Source: an uncultured Collinsella sp. (GTDB lineage Bacteria > Actinomycetota > Coriobacteriia > Coriobacteriales > Coriobacteriaceae). Taken from it: DNA of 61,760 nt. The notes beneath the pieces are model-generated. The model made no database searches. It was not told the origin of the DNA and was given only the letters and a program-made list of their open reading frames with translations. The DNA is taken from the NCBI GenBank assembly GCA_902470095.1, contig CABRFG010000003.1, positions 1 through 61,760 on the forward strand. The letters are read 5' to 3'. Shown here in pieces: positions 44,813 through 54,426 of this stretch (positions are counted from its first letter, which is position 1; every line of letters begins with the position of its first letter). A program made the translations under genes and the position numbers.

Positions 44813-45879
44813 TGTGGGAAGCCGATGACTCTCAGGACCTGTGGGCGACGCCCGGCAACTCGCCGGCGGCATCCATGGCGCACGGCGAGCGCATGGTGGG
44901 CTCGGAGCTGACGGCCGAGGACCTCGATGTCGACCGCACTTTGCGCCCCCAGCGCCTGGACGATTACTGTGGTCAGGAGCACATCAAGCAGAGCCTGCGC
45001 GTGTTGATCGAAGCGGCGCAGAGCCGTGGCGAGACGCTCGACCACGTGATCTTCTCGGGTCCTCCGGGCCTGGGCAAGACCACGCTGGCCACCGTTATCG
45101 CCAACGAGCTGGGCGCTCAGATCAAGACCACGAGTGGCCCTGCCATCGCGCGCACGGGTGACCTGGCGGCCATCCTTACTAACTTGCAGCCGGGTGATGT
45201 GCTGTTTATCGACGAGATCCACCGCCTCAACCGTTCGGTCGAGGAGGTCCTGTACCCCGCGATGGAGGACTTTGCCCTCGATATCGTGATTGGCAAGGGT
45301 CCGGCGGCGCGCTCGATTCGCCTGGATATTCCCAAGTTTACGCTGGTAGCGGCAACGACCCGCTCAGGCATGTTGACCGGCCCGTTGCGCGACCGCTTTG
45401 GCATTTCGTATCGCCTGGATTACTACACGGTCGAGGAGCTCGCGCAGATTGTGACGCGCTCGGCGACTATCCTGGGCGTGACGATCGACCATCCCAGTGC
45501 ACTCGAGATCGGCTCGCGTTCGCGCGGCACGCCACGTCTTGCCAACCGCCTTCTCAAGCGCGTGCGCGATTACGCACAGGTGCGTGGCAGCGGCCCTATC
45601 GAGCTCGATATCTGCCGCCAGGCGCTCGAGTTTTTCGAGATCGACGAGCTCGGTCTGGACTGGATGGATATTCGTATCTTGGAGACGCTTGCCAAGACGT
45701 TCTCCGGCCGTGCTGTAGGCCTGACGACCCTTGCCAGTGCGGTGGGCGAGGACCCGGGCACGCTCGAGGATGTCTATGAGCCCTATTTGCTGCAGTGCGG
45801 GTTGATGATTCGTACGCCGCAGGGCCGTCAGGCAACCCTTCGCACCTTTGAGCACCTGGGGATTGAACCTACCGTTTAG
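44812..45879 (+). CDS. ruvB: Holliday junction DNA helicase RuvB
   Basis: 355-residue AAA+ motor of branch migration. Walker A is GPPGLGKT (83-90) and Walker B is LFIDEIHRLNR; ATTRSGMLTGPLRDRFG with the arginine finger follows, then the C-terminal winged helix (RTPQGRQAT). The ATG at 44812 shares its A with the ruvA stop; a GTG at 44809 is an alternative. The last gene of the SOS-type ruvCAB operon. Confidence 0.97.
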   Translation: MWEADDSQDLWATPGNSPAASMAHGERMVGSELTAEDLDVDRTLRPQRLDDYCGQEHIKQSLRVLIEAAQSRGETLDHVIFSGPPGLGKTTLATVIANELGAQIKTTSGPAIARTGDLAAILTNLQPGDVLFIDEIHRLNRSVEEVLYPAMEDFALDIVIGKGPAARSIRLDIPKFTLVAATTRSGMLTGPLRDRFGISYRLDYYTVEELAQIVTRSATILGVTIDHPSALEIGSRSRGTPRLANRLLKRVRDYAQVRGSGPIELDICRQALEFFEIDELGLDWMDIRILETLAKTFSGRAVGLTTLASAVGEDPGTLEDVYEPYLLQCGLMIRTPQGRQATLRTFEHLGIEPTV

Positions 45880-45955
45880 GGCGCTTTGTTTTGGCGGGCT
45901 GTTGGACTATCGCTGGGCATCGGGTAAACATATCGCCGTTCATCGGTTATGGGCG

Positions 45956-45983
45956 TTTTACTATTGCGCGCCCGTGCTATGCT
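45956..45983 (+). promoter_or_regulatory. Possible promoter of the formate-THF ligase gene
   Basis: TTTTAC (45956-45961) and TATGCT (45978-45983) with a 16-base spacer lie 40 bases before the start codon. The -35 match is moderate. Confidence 0.35.
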
Positions 45984-46023
45984 GAATTGGTCTTTTTCTC
46001 ATTCGGTAACGAAAGGACCGCCC

Positions 46024-47691
46024 ATGCCTACTGACATCGAAATCGCACGTTCTGTCACGCCACTGCCTATTACCGAGGTGGCCAAGAACGCCGGCGTCGA
46101 CGTTAAGCACCTTATTCCGTACGGCTTCGACAAGGCTAAGGTCGACTATTCACTGCTCAACGAGCCGACTGATCACCAGGCCAAGCTCGTCCTCGTGACC
46201 GCTATCAACCCAACGCCCGCGGGCGAGGGCAAGACCACCACGACCATCGGTCTGGCCGACGGCCTGCGTCGTCGCGGCGTCAAGAGTGCCGTGGCCCTGC
46301 GCGAGCCTTCGCTCGGCCCCGTCTTTGGCGTTAAGGGCGGTGCTGCCGGCGGCGGCTGGGCTCAGGTCATCCCCATGGAGGATATCAACCTGCACTTTAC
46401 CGGCGACTTCCACGCTATCGGTGCCGCCAATAACCTGCTGGCCGCCATGCTTGATAACCACATCCAGCAGGGCAATCAGCTCGGTATTGACGTTAAGCGC
46501 ATCACTTGGAAGCGCGTCGTCGATATGAACGACCGTCAGCTGCGCCACGTCATCGACGGCATTGGCGGTAAGGCCCAGGGCGTGCCGCGCGAGGACGGCT
46601 TCGATATCACCGTCGCCTCCGAGGTCATGGCAATCCTGTGCCTGTCTACGAGCATCAGCGACCTCAAGGAACGCTTGGGTGAGATTGTCGTCGGCTATAG
46701 CTTTGCCGGCGAGCCCGTCCGTGCCCGCGACCTCAAGGCCCAGGGTGCCATGGCCGCGTTGCTTAAGGACGCGCTCAAGCCCAACCTGGTGCAAACGCTC
46801 GAGGGCACGCCCGCGTTTGTCCACGGCGGTCCCTTCGCCAATATCGCCCACGGCTGCAACTCCATCATGGCCACGCGTATGGCGATGCGCTTTGGCGATG
46901 TTGCCATTACCGAGGCCGGCTTCGGTGCCGATCTGGGTGCCGAGAAGTTCCTCGACATCAAGTGCCGCATGACGGGCGTTCGCCCCAGCGCCGTCGTGAT
47001 CGTCGCTACCGCCCGTGCGCTTAAGTACAACGGTGGCGTCGCCAAGGCCGACCTCAACGAGGAGAACCTCGAAGCACTCAAGGCTGGCATGCCCAACCTG
47101 CTGCGTCACGTCGACAACATCCAGAACGTTTATGGTCTGCCCTGCGTGGTCGCCATCAACCGCTTCCCGACGGACACCGAGGCCGAGCTTGCGCTCATCG
47201 AGTCCGAGTGCCAGAAGCTCGGCGTCAGCGTTAAGCTTTCCGAGGTCTGGGCCAAGGGCGGCGAGGGCGCGCTCGACCTGGCCGATGAGGTCATGCGTCT
47301 GATTGAGCAGCCGAGCGAGCTCAAGTTTGCCTACGAGGACGGCGCCGATGTGGCCGACGCCCTCGAGGCCGTTGCCACCAAGGTCTACCGCGCCGACGGC
47401 GTCGACTTTACGCCGGCTGCCAAGCGCCAGCTCGCCGAGCTGCGCGAGAACGGCTTTGGCAACCTGCCGGTGTGCGTGGCCAAGACGCAGTACAGCTTTA
47501 GCGACAACGCCAAGGCGCTGGGTGCTCCCGAGGGCTTCCGCATCACCGTGCGTGAGCTCAAGGTTTCCGCCGGTGCCCACTTCGTGGTCGCGCTGACCGG
47601 CAGCGTTCTGACCATGCCCGGCCTGCCCAAGGTTCCCGCGGCCGAGAACATCGACGTCGACAACGACGGCAACATCACCGGTCTGTTCTAA
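46024..47691 (+). CDS. fhs: Formate-tetrahydrofolate ligase
   Basis: 555-residue enzyme that activates formate with ATP to 10-formyl-THF. The ATP loop is PTPAGEGKTTTTIGLADGL near residue 63, followed by REPSLGPVFGVKGGAAGGG. Length and motifs are complete. The ATG at 46024 follows GAAAGGA. Together with fchA and folD at the end of the window it makes the methyl-branch enzymes of one-carbon metabolism, which can supply purines and serine or interconvert formate during fermentation. Strong codon bias suggests high expression. Confidence 0.97.
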   Translation: MPTDIEIARSVTPLPITEVAKNAGVDVKHLIPYGFDKAKVDYSLLNEPTDHQAKLVLVTAINPTPAGEGKTTTTIGLADGLRRRGVKSAVALREPSLGPVFGVKGGAAGGGWAQVIPMEDINLHFTGDFHAIGAANNLLAAMLDNHIQQGNQLGIDVKRITWKRVVDMNDRQLRHVIDGIGGKAQGVPREDGFDITVASEVMAILCLSTSISDLKERLGEIVVGYSFAGEPVRARDLKAQGAMAALLKDALKPNLVQTLEGTPAFVHGGPFANIAHGCNSIMATRMAMRFGDVAITEAGFGADLGAEKFLDIKCRMTGVRPSAVVIVATARALKYNGGVAKADLNEENLEALKAGMPNLLRHVDNIQNVYGLPCVVAINRFPTDTEAELALIESECQKLGVSVKLSEVWAKGGEGALDLADEVMRLIEQPSELKFAYEDGADVADALEAVATKVYRADGVDFTPAAKRQLAELRENGFGNLPVCVAKTQYSFSDNAKALGAPEGFRITVRELKVSAGAHFVVALTGSVLTMPGLPKVPAAENIDVDNDGNITGLF

Positions 47692-47716
47692 GCCTGCTGC
47701 TCATAGCCGCATACCC

Positions 47717-47753
47717 GCCCCGCCGCGCCTACCAAGGCCCGGCGGGGCTTTTT
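47717..47753 (+). terminator. Terminator of fhs
   Basis: GCCCCGCCG (47717-47725) and CGGCGGGGC (47740-47748) form a perfect 9-bp stem, followed by TTTTT. Confidence 0.85.
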
Positions 47754-47882
47754 CCTCCGTCCCCAAGGGATCATTTTTTGCGGCGGTAATGTTGCGCAAC
47801 AAGAATCACGATTTCTCCCGTACGGTGTAGTTAGAAGAACTGCGCGGGCGCATTGCGGCTGCGACGAGAGACGGGAGATGCG

Positions 47883-49913
47883 ATGTATTGCACCAAGTGC
47901 GGAGCTCAGATACCCGATGGCTCCATGTTTTGCACGAGTTGCGGGGCTCGCGTGGGTGGCACCGAGGACCAAGCGGAGCCCGTGGCGTTTCCAGTGGGGG
48001 ACGCGCCGGCGTCCGCTCCTGTGGGACAGCAAACTCCTCAGGGTGCCCCGGTTCATATGGCGGCGCAGCCTCGTTATGAGGAGCCTATGACCGAGCCTGC
48101 CGAGGCCGCTCAGCCGTTTGTTCCGACGCCGCAGCCCAAGAAACCCAAGCACAGGGGCCGCATCGTCGCGGCCGTTATCGGCGGCGTGGCCGTTGTCGCC
48201 ATTGTCGCCGCTATCGTGATCGTGCCGCGTATCGGCGCGTCGTCCGAGGTAACTTCGGGTGGCAAGGGCTATGTTGTCTGCGCATGCGAGACTAAAGTGC
48301 TGCCCAAGAACAGCAAGGGCAAAAAGCTCAAGAGCTATACCGTCGAGCTGGCGCCGGTGTCTGGCAAGGGCAAGAGCTACACCATCAAAGTGGATGGCGA
48401 GGACGGCTTTGCCATGGAGGACTTTGGCGAGCTGCCCGACCAGAAATACCAGATGACCATCACCTCGGGCAAGGGCAAAAAGAAGAGCACGACCACCATG
48501 AAGGTGGACTACGCCAAGGAAGGCTCGGACGCCCCTAAGAACGTTGAGCTCACACAGTCCAAGAAGGAGGCCAAGGCTTCTGCCAAGGCGGCGGTCAAGA
48601 CGGCAAACGAGCTATTTACCGACAAGATCCTCGAGTACCAAAAGAAGTACGGCGAGGGCGAGGCTGTCGAGGTTGCTCAATCTACGTATGGAGCCCAGGG
48701 CGTTGCTTTCGCTAAACTCGTCGATTTTGACAGGGATGGTCAGGACGAACTCCTGATTGAGTATTCTGATGAGCCGCTCTTCAACGCTAATGGCGCCACC
48801 GCCGCTAAGGCCGAAGTTTGGGCATACCGCGACGGCAAAATCGAGAAAGTATATGAGCCCGATATCTGGGTTGACGTTATGTGCGTTGGCGTTTCGCTCC
48901 GTGTATACAATTGCGATGGCACCTATGGGTTCAGGCGATATTTGCATGACGGGGAGAAGATCAACGTCAAAGAGGTTCCAGTCGGGATGGACGAATCTCG
49001 TGATGGCTATGAGTGCGAATTCGATGCCTACGATGGTAAGGCGTTTAGCGCCGTTGCCGGTCCGGCGCCGATAGGCGATTCGAAGATTGCCGGCACCAAT
49101 GAAGTGTCCGAGCTGAGCGCCGTGCTTACCAGCACCGAGGAGAGCGTAGCCAGCACCATCGCAACGGTGGCCACGACGCTGGAGCAGCTGAAATCGAAGG
49201 ACGATGGCAGTGCGCAGGTGGGCTACGAGGCCGTTTCTGCCACGCAGGATGTTGACTTTACGGCTGCGGTTGGCGAAGGCCCGCTGAATCCGTCCCCCGA
49301 TGACACGTGCCAGATCACGGCTACGTGGACCTATCCCCAGGTGAAGGGCCAGGGCGTGGGTGTCGCCAAGTTTAACAAGGATATGGTCCAGCTCGTTGCG
49401 GATACGCTCGATGCGAGCAAGCAGGCCTCGATGGATGACGAGGACAGCCGCGTGACCATGATGTACACCGCCGAGATCGTCTCGATCGATGGCGATATTG
49501 CCTGTGTGCGCACGTTTACCGACAGCTATCAACCTCCGTATCGATCGGAGCGAGTGACAAGGTCGGCGTTCTACAACCTCAAGACGGGTGAGCAGGTTTC
49601 GCTCGAGGACTCGCTTGCGCAGCACGGGCTCTCGTTCGATACCCTCAAGAGTGAGGCCAAGCAGGCAATTAAGACGGCAAAGCCGGATATGGACTCTGTG
49701 TCCGAAGACAACATCGACGATGACGATAACTACACCGAGGACCATTTCTACTACGACGGCAAGGGCTATATCGTTGTCCTCGATACTGGTGAGTTTGACT
49801 GCATGGCATGGGATACGCACGACTTGGTTGCGCACGCCTTCGACTCGAGCTATTCCTGCGGCCAGGATGTAACGCCCGAGCGGGCTAGGGCCACGTACGT
49901 ACCCAACGAGTAG
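47883..49913 (+). CDS. Zinc-ribbon membrane-anchored protein with large extracellular region
   Basis: 676 residues, function unknown. A zinc ribbon with C3, C6, C17 and C20 is followed by a Pro/Ala/Gln-rich linker, one membrane helix (about 94-114) and a large outer part. The outer part holds a Lys/Ser-rich beta-type segment, a FAKLVDFDRDGQDELLIEY segment that resembles calcium-binding FG-GAP/dockerin-like loops, and a C-terminal domain reminiscent of DUF3298/RsiV. The zinc ribbon is cytoplasmic if the helix is a signal anchor (inference). ATG 47883 follows GGGAG. Its N-terminus is paralogous to the gene at 59982, suggesting one sensor-like design with different outer domains. Confidence 0.75.
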   Translation: MYCTKCGAQIPDGSMFCTSCGARVGGTEDQAEPVAFPVGDAPASAPVGQQTPQGAPVHMAAQPRYEEPMTEPAEAAQPFVPTPQPKKPKHRGRIVAAVIGGVAVVAIVAAIVIVPRIGASSEVTSGGKGYVVCACETKVLPKNSKGKKLKSYTVELAPVSGKGKSYTIKVDGEDGFAMEDFGELPDQKYQMTITSGKGKKKSTTTMKVDYAKEGSDAPKNVELTQSKKEAKASAKAAVKTANELFTDKILEYQKKYGEGEAVEVAQSTYGAQGVAFAKLVDFDRDGQDELLIEYSDEPLFNANGATAAKAEVWAYRDGKIEKVYEPDIWVDVMCVGVSLRVYNCDGTYGFRRYLHDGEKINVKEVPVGMDESRDGYECEFDAYDGKAFSAVAGPAPIGDSKIAGTNEVSELSAVLTSTEESVASTIATVATTLEQLKSKDDGSAQVGYEAVSATQDVDFTAAVGEGPLNPSPDDTCQITATWTYPQVKGQGVGVAKFNKDMVQLVADTLDASKQASMDDEDSRVTMMYTAEIVSIDGDIACVRTFTDSYQPPYRSERVTRSAFYNLKTGEQVSLEDSLAQHGLSFDTLKSEAKQAIKTAKPDMDSVSEDNIDDDDNYTEDHFYYDGKGYIVVLDTGEFDCMAWDTHDLVAHAFDSSYSCGQDVTPERARATYVPNE

Positions 49914-49940
49914 AGTAAAGCCGCAAGAAGCGAATTACAA

Positions 49941-49984
49941 AGTTCCCCGGTGACGCAAAACACAGTGTCGCCGGGGACTTTTTG
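49941..49984 (+). terminator. Terminator after the zinc-ribbon protein gene
   Basis: AGTTCCCCGGTGAC (49941-49954) pairs with GTCGCCGGGGACT (49967-49979), with one bulge or wobble, and is followed by TTTTT. Confidence 0.8.
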
Positions 49985-50034
49985 ATGCAAATTGGCTCCG
50001 AAACAAGCTATCTGGGCCAGCCACGCCACGAAAA

Positions 50035-50174
50035 GCGCCCATCTACTACGTTTGCGAGGGCTGGACCGACCATGGAGCGTTTTTTAACAATGCAGCAAGA
50101 CGTTTACCTGCGGTTTTGTTAACGCAAATTTGGCTATGGTTGGCACCCTTGGGTTAAACGTAGTAGATGGGCGC
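50035..50174. mobile_element. 140-bp element with perfect 19-bp terminal inverted repeats (MITE-like)
   Basis: GCGCCCATCTACTACGTTT (50035-50053) is exactly repeated in inverted form at 50156-50174. The interior has no open frame but contains matching inner segments (CCATGG/CTATGG, TTTTTTAACAA/TTTTGTTAACG) that could extend the hairpin. No clear target-site duplication is seen. It occupies most of the 49914-50205 gap, between two convergent genes. Confidence 0.5.
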
Positions 50175-50205
50175 AATTTGTGGTGCACAGCCCAAGAAGG
50201 GATCA

Positions 50206-50442
50206 TTAGCCGCGCTGGAGGCCGAAGAGTTTGGCGTTGCGCTCGGCGACCATCATGTTGATGTCGGCGATTTCCATCTCGCCGTCAATGTAGGGCTGGT
50301 AGGTGCCGTACGGATCGCCGGCTCCCAAGCTGCAGCTTCCGCAGTTGTCGCAACTGCCGTTGCCGCAGCCAGCGAGCGCTAGCTTGATGATCTTCTCACG
50401 CTCGGCACGCGTCGTGTCCTTGATGAGCTTGCTTTTTGCCAT
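50206..50442 (-). CDS. Small cysteine-rich protein of unknown function
   Basis: 78 residues. A basic helix (TTRAEREKIIKLALAG) precedes CGNGSCDNCGSC, where C26, C31, C34 and C37 could bind zinc or an Fe-S cluster. An acidic segment ending in IADINMMVAERNAKLFG follows. The start at 50442 has GAGGA 7 bases upstream on the minus strand; a longer frame from 50514 has no ribosome site. No similar gene or partner is seen in the window. It could be a metal-binding or small redox protein; the family is not recognised. Confidence 0.65.
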   Translation of the reverse strand: MAKSKLIKDTTRAEREKIIKLALAGCGNGSCDNCGSCSLGAGDPYGTYQPYIDGEMEIADINMMVAERNAKLFGLQRG

Positions 50443-50580
50443 GACATATCCTCGATTCGCTTGTGACCGTCGGCCGCGCATGTCTTGTAAATACCGGCAG
50501 GCTTTGCCCATCATAGACTTTTGCGCGGGTAGAATGCATGGATAACTTGATGCTTACAGGCGACGGAAAGGAATCGTTGC

Positions 50581-51537
50581 ATGGACCAGGATAAGACGAC
50601 CGTAATGGGTGGCTACGGCTCCCCGCGGACGGGCAATGGCGCCGATGAGACCCGCGTCGTGCCGAATCCCGGCTACGCTGCCCCCGATACGACGCAGACT
50701 TCGGCCGATCCCACGCGCGTTGTGAATTACGGAAACGCAGTGCAGGACCCGTATGGCGTCTCGTCGCAGAGCCCCTACGGCAATGCGGCGGCAGACCCTT
50801 ATGATGACCTGCTGCAAAATCCCATTCCGCAACCTCAGCAGACGACATATATGCCGCGCACGGCACAGCCGCGCTACGAGTCGCGCGACCGATATGCGCG
50901 CGAGCCGTATCGTGAGCATCCCAAGTCCATCCCTCAGTATGGCGAGGACGAGGAGAAGAAGCCTTCACGTTCGTCGGGCGTGATCAAGAAGATCCTCATC
51001 GTGTTGGCGATCTTCTTTGCCTTGTCGGTTGTGTTTGCCATTGTGTCGGGCATGCTCAACAAGCGGGGCGCCACGACTGATACCACGGCCGAGCAGACCG
51101 AGACTACCCAGTCCGGCACCGTCGACCTGAGCGATATCCCGGGTCAGTACTGGTCCAACGCCAAGAAGCTCCTCAAGTCGCGCGGGGCCGATCTTTCGAA
51201 TGCCGTGATTCTGACCGATGACGGCTCAACGCCCGTTGTCGATGCCAATTGGGTCGTGACGTCTGCCTACTATAACGACAACGGTAACCTCGAGATTCAG
51301 CTCACGCGCAAGGGCAGCTCGTCGGGTAATGCGTCCGGCGACCAGGGCGGCGCGGACAGCTCGAGCTCCAACACGCTGGAGGACCTGAGCAACAAGGCGC
51401 AGGAGCTGGGGGATAAGGTCCAAGAGCTGGGCGGCACGGCTCAGAACCTCGGCGATACCGCACAGAACCTGGGCGATATGGCAACGAACGCCTGGGATGC
51501 CCTGCAAAACGGCATTTCGGGCGCGCAGGGGAACTAG
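50581..51537 (+). CDS. Single-pass membrane protein with PASTA-like outer domain and helical tail
   Basis: 318 residues, family not firmly known. A long N-terminal cytoplasmic part (about 135 residues) is rich in Asn, Tyr, Pro and Gln and probably disordered. One membrane helix follows (about 138-160, KKILIVLAIFFALSVVF). The outer part begins with DLSDIPGQYWSNAKKLLKSRG, which resembles a PASTA domain, then a Ser/Gly linker and about 45 residues of amphipathic repeats (AQELGDKVQELGGTAQNLGD). The ATG at 50581 follows GGAAAGGA. It is terminated by a shared hairpin facing the CDF gene. Confidence 0.75.
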   Translation: MDQDKTTVMGGYGSPRTGNGADETRVVPNPGYAAPDTTQTSADPTRVVNYGNAVQDPYGVSSQSPYGNAAADPYDDLLQNPIPQPQQTTYMPRTAQPRYESRDRYAREPYREHPKSIPQYGEDEEKKPSRSSGVIKKILIVLAIFFALSVVFAIVSGMLNKRGATTDTTAEQTETTQSGTVDLSDIPGQYWSNAKKLLKSRGADLSNAVILTDDGSTPVVDANWVVTSAYYNDNGNLEIQLTRKGSSSGNASGDQGGADSSSSNTLEDLSNKAQELGDKVQELGGTAQNLGDTAQNLGDMATNAWDALQNGISGAQGN

Positions 51538-51571
51538 CGGCCGAGCGGCTAGAGCCTTAGCAGCTCAAACA

Positions 51572-51639
51572 AAAACGGGGCGCAGGATCGCGTGACCGGG
51601 CGCGTAGGCGCGTTGGTCGGCGGTCCTGCGTCCCGTTTT
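51572..51639. terminator. Bidirectional terminator between convergent genes
   Basis: AAAACGGGGCGCAGGA (51572-51587) pairs with TCCTGCGTCCCGTTTT (51624-51639), with one mismatch. The A-run and T-run on opposite ends suit termination in both directions. Confidence 0.75.
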
Positions 51640-51647
51640 GCTGTCGA

Positions 51648-52829
51648 TTACAGCTGTTCGGCCGGGCGGTCGGGCGAGCTGAAGCCCGAGTCAAATGTGA
51701 CGACGCACGAGGCATCGGGCCGGCGCTCGTGCACGATGCGCGTGACGAGCTCCAGCAGCTCCTCGTCGGATATGTCAAAGCCGTCGGGACGCACCAGGTC
51801 AAACGAAACGAACCCGTCGTGCTCGTGCAGGTCGTGGATGGAGAGCGCGGGATCGATTTGCGCTATGCCGCGCTTGACCCAGCCACGCAGGTCGTCGCCG
51901 GTGGTGGCGATGGGGTCGCAGTGCAGCGTGATACCGATGCCCATCTGATGCTTGATATCGTGCTCGATGGTGTCCAGAATCTCATGGTGCTCAAACGCAT
52001 CGCCCTCGCCGGGCATTTCCACGTGTGCGCTGGCAAATTGCCGACCGGGGCCGTAGTCGTGCACCATCAGGTCGTGCGTGCCTAGGACCTGCGGATACGA
52101 CATGATCTTGTCGCGGATTGCCTGGACGAGCTTGGGGTCGGGCGCTTGCCCCAACAGCGGGCTGATGGCGTCGCGCACCAGGCCCATGCCGCTGATGCAG
52201 ATGAAGATGCCCACGCCCAGGCCCGCCCAGCCATCGAGGTCAAAGCCGGTCGTTTGCGAAATAAGCGCTGCGGCCAGGACCGAGGCCGAGGTAATGACGT
52301 CGTTTTTGGAATCCTGCGCCGTGGCGATAAGCGTCTCGGAATCGATGCGGTTGCCCAACGTGCGGTTGAACGCCGCCATCCAAAACTTGACGAGCATGGA
52401 CAGGACAAGGGCTGCCATGGAGAGCGCCGAATACGCGGTGGGGGAGGGCTTGATAATCTTGGTGACCGACTCCAGGATCAGGTTGATGCCGACGGCGCAA
52501 ACGAGAACGGCGACAAACAAGCCGGCGAGGTACTCGTAGCGGCCGTGGCCATAGGGGTGCCCCTCGTCGGCCGGGCGGCTGGCAAGGCGAAATCCGAGCA
52601 GGCTCACGATGTTGCTCGAGGCGTCGGAAAGGTTGTTGAAGGCGTCGGCGATAAGCGAGACGGAGCCCGCGAGCAGACCGGCTATGCCCTTGGCCAGGCA
52701 CAGTGTGATGTTGAGGCCAATGCAGATGAGGCTTGCGGCAAAACCCGCGTTGGTGCGGCAGGAGCTATCGACCGGCTCGCTTTCGCTGCCGGGAACAAGC
52801 GTATGTACCAGCCGATTTACAAATAGCAT
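51648..52829 (-). CDS. Cation diffusion facilitator (CDF) transporter
   Basis: 393-residue metal cation/proton antiporter. Six membrane helices carry the CDF site residues: ADAFNNLSDASSN in helix II and AQDSKNDVITS in helix V, where the usual HxxxD is DxxxD, a variation seen in the iron/manganese branches. HPYGHGRYEYLAG is the loop signature. The C-terminal domain is cytoplasmic and longer than usual (about 120 residues with HDLHEHDGFVSFD). The ATG at 52829 has GAGGAC upstream; a longer frame to 53030 is unsupported. The metal is likely Mn or Fe, but zinc cannot be excluded. Confidence 0.88.
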   Translation of the reverse strand: MLFVNRLVHTLVPGSESEPVDSSCRTNAGFAASLICIGLNITLCLAKGIAGLLAGSVSLIADAFNNLSDASSNIVSLLGFRLASRPADEGHPYGHGRYEYLAGLFVAVLVCAVGINLILESVTKIIKPSPTAYSALSMAALVLSMLVKFWMAAFNRTLGNRIDSETLIATAQDSKNDVITSASVLAAALISQTTGFDLDGWAGLGVGIFICISGMGLVRDAISPLLGQAPDPKLVQAIRDKIMSYPQVLGTHDLMVHDYGPGRQFASAHVEMPGEGDAFEHHEILDTIEHDIKHQMGIGITLHCDPIATTGDDLRGWVKRGIAQIDPALSIHDLHEHDGFVSFDLVRPDGFDISDEELLELVTRIVHERRPDASCVVTFDSGFSSPDRPAEQL

Positions 52830-53088
52830 AACGATCGTCCTCGCAATCATGTTTAAGGGGATAGTGTAGCTCGCATGGGCGCGCCGTGCGCCGGTGCTCA
52901 GAAAATGCAGCAATGGTCTGCCGGCGCTAACGGGCGCGAGGCGGAGGGGGACGACTGCCCGCGCCTTCGAGTTCACTGCGCCTTCCCGCCCGACCGAGTG
53001 CTCCATTTTGGGCCACATGGGTATGGGCACGCGCCGATTTGCTCGACATACTTAATGTCGACAGCCCTGTGCAAAGGAGGACGTTTCC

Positions 53089-54426
53089 ATGGACGAGATG
53101 TTTGCCATTAAATGCCAAAACTGCGGCGGCCCCATGTATTCGCACCAGGCAAAGCGCAGCTTTGAGTGCGCCTATTGCGAAACGGTTATTCCGTGGCAAG
53201 CGGACGCCGGGGAGCCCAAGAGCGCGCTAGGTATCCGTCATACGCCGCTGACGGTGGTTGACGGGCTGCTCAAGCTCACGCACGTCTCGCAGCTCGAGCG
53301 CCCGGAGGACCCGGACTGGTATTTCTTCAATTCGCACTGGCGCAATCAGTCGGTTCTGGAGCATCTGCTGTGGGAGGACCGCGGCACGGCTCAAGAGTTC
53401 CAAGAGGCGACGCACGTGAGCATTCTCTGCCCCTTCTGCGGCGCGTCCTTTGAGGGGTCATCGACCCAGCGCGTGTTTGAGTGCCCGTCATGCGGCAATA
53501 AGATCGGCGTTGCCGACCTGCTTAAGCCAGGGACGTTTAGCAAGCGCCTGACCATGGGCGTTGGCGCGGAGTATGTACCCGAGCAGGGTATTCCCTGCGA
53601 AATCTCACCGCAGCAGGCACGTGCCAACGCGCTGCAGCTGGTGCGCCAGTACCCCGACGCCTTTGCCGGTCACGATGTAGAAGACGCGATCCAAAACGAC
53701 ATGATGCTCTTCTACTTCCCCATGGCGCTCGCGGACTTGCGCATGATGGCGTCCTTCCCGGGCAAGGGGCTGAGCAAGGAGACCTTGGTGTACTACGAGG
53801 TGCTCGACTGGGCATATCCCAGGGCAAACTACCTGGACGTTCGCCTTATGGGCATTTTGGAGCCGTGGGACTTTGGCAAGGTGGGACCGTTCGATCCCGC
53901 TATGCAGGAAGGCGACTTCCGCGTCGTTTCCGTCGATGCGTCTACCAAGGACCAGGTGGTCATTGATAGACTGGCGCTCGATATTGCCGGCAACGATGCC
54001 GAGGCGGTGCTGGGGCTCAATAAAAAGAGCATCCGCGCCTGGGCGCGCAAGGCTCGCAAGCACAAGGACGGTCTGGTGATGGTGCCGGTCTACTTTGTCG
54101 ATCGCCCGGCGTCGGATAGCCGCGACGGCGAGCAGGTGCGCATCGCCGTAAACGGCCAGACGGGTCGCGCGGCCGCGGTGGTGTTTAGCGACAAGCGCGA
54201 GACGCATGTGGTGGCACCGCTCAATCCCAACGTGTTGCTGTCGAGTGAAAGCACCGTGCACGCCACGCCCATCGAGGTCAAATACGTTAAATCGCCCTTC
54301 CTATACCAGATCGTACGCCGTGGAGGCGGCGAACAGCCGCGTCAGGTGGCAGCGGCGGCCGAGGGTTCCTACCGAGAGGGGAAGCCCAAACGCAAGGGAT
54401 TGCTGGGCGCGCTATTTGGGAAATAG
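53089..54426 (+). CDS. Two-zinc-ribbon protein of unknown function
   Basis: 445 residues without membrane helix or signal. Two rubredoxin/TFIIB-type zinc ribbons are present: C9, C12, C27, C30 and C114, C117, C132, C135. The central region (PEQGIPCEISPQQARANAL, then YFPMALADLRMM) resembles cytoplasmic proteins found with membrane zinc-ribbon families. The C-terminus ends in a basic, Gly-rich tail (KPKRKGLLGALFGK), which could touch membrane or nucleic acid. The ATG at 53089 follows AAAGGAGG. It is encoded alone, between the CDF gene and a SHOCT gene; no enzyme motif is seen. Confidence 0.75.
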   Translation: MDEMFAIKCQNCGGPMYSHQAKRSFECAYCETVIPWQADAGEPKSALGIRHTPLTVVDGLLKLTHVSQLERPEDPDWYFFNSHWRNQSVLEHLLWEDRGTAQEFQEATHVSILCPFCGASFEGSSTQRVFECPSCGNKIGVADLLKPGTFSKRLTMGVGAEYVPEQGIPCEISPQQARANALQLVRQYPDAFAGHDVEDAIQNDMMLFYFPMALADLRMMASFPGKGLSKETLVYYEVLDWAYPRANYLDVRLMGILEPWDFGKVGPFDPAMQEGDFRVVSVDASTKDQVVIDRLALDIAGNDAEAVLGLNKKSIRAWARKARKHKDGLVMVPVYFVDRPASDSRDGEQVRIAVNGQTGRAAAVVFSDKRETHVVAPLNPNVLLSSESTVHATPIEVKYVKSPFLYQIVRRGGGEQPRQVAAAAEGSYREGKPKRKGLLGALFGK

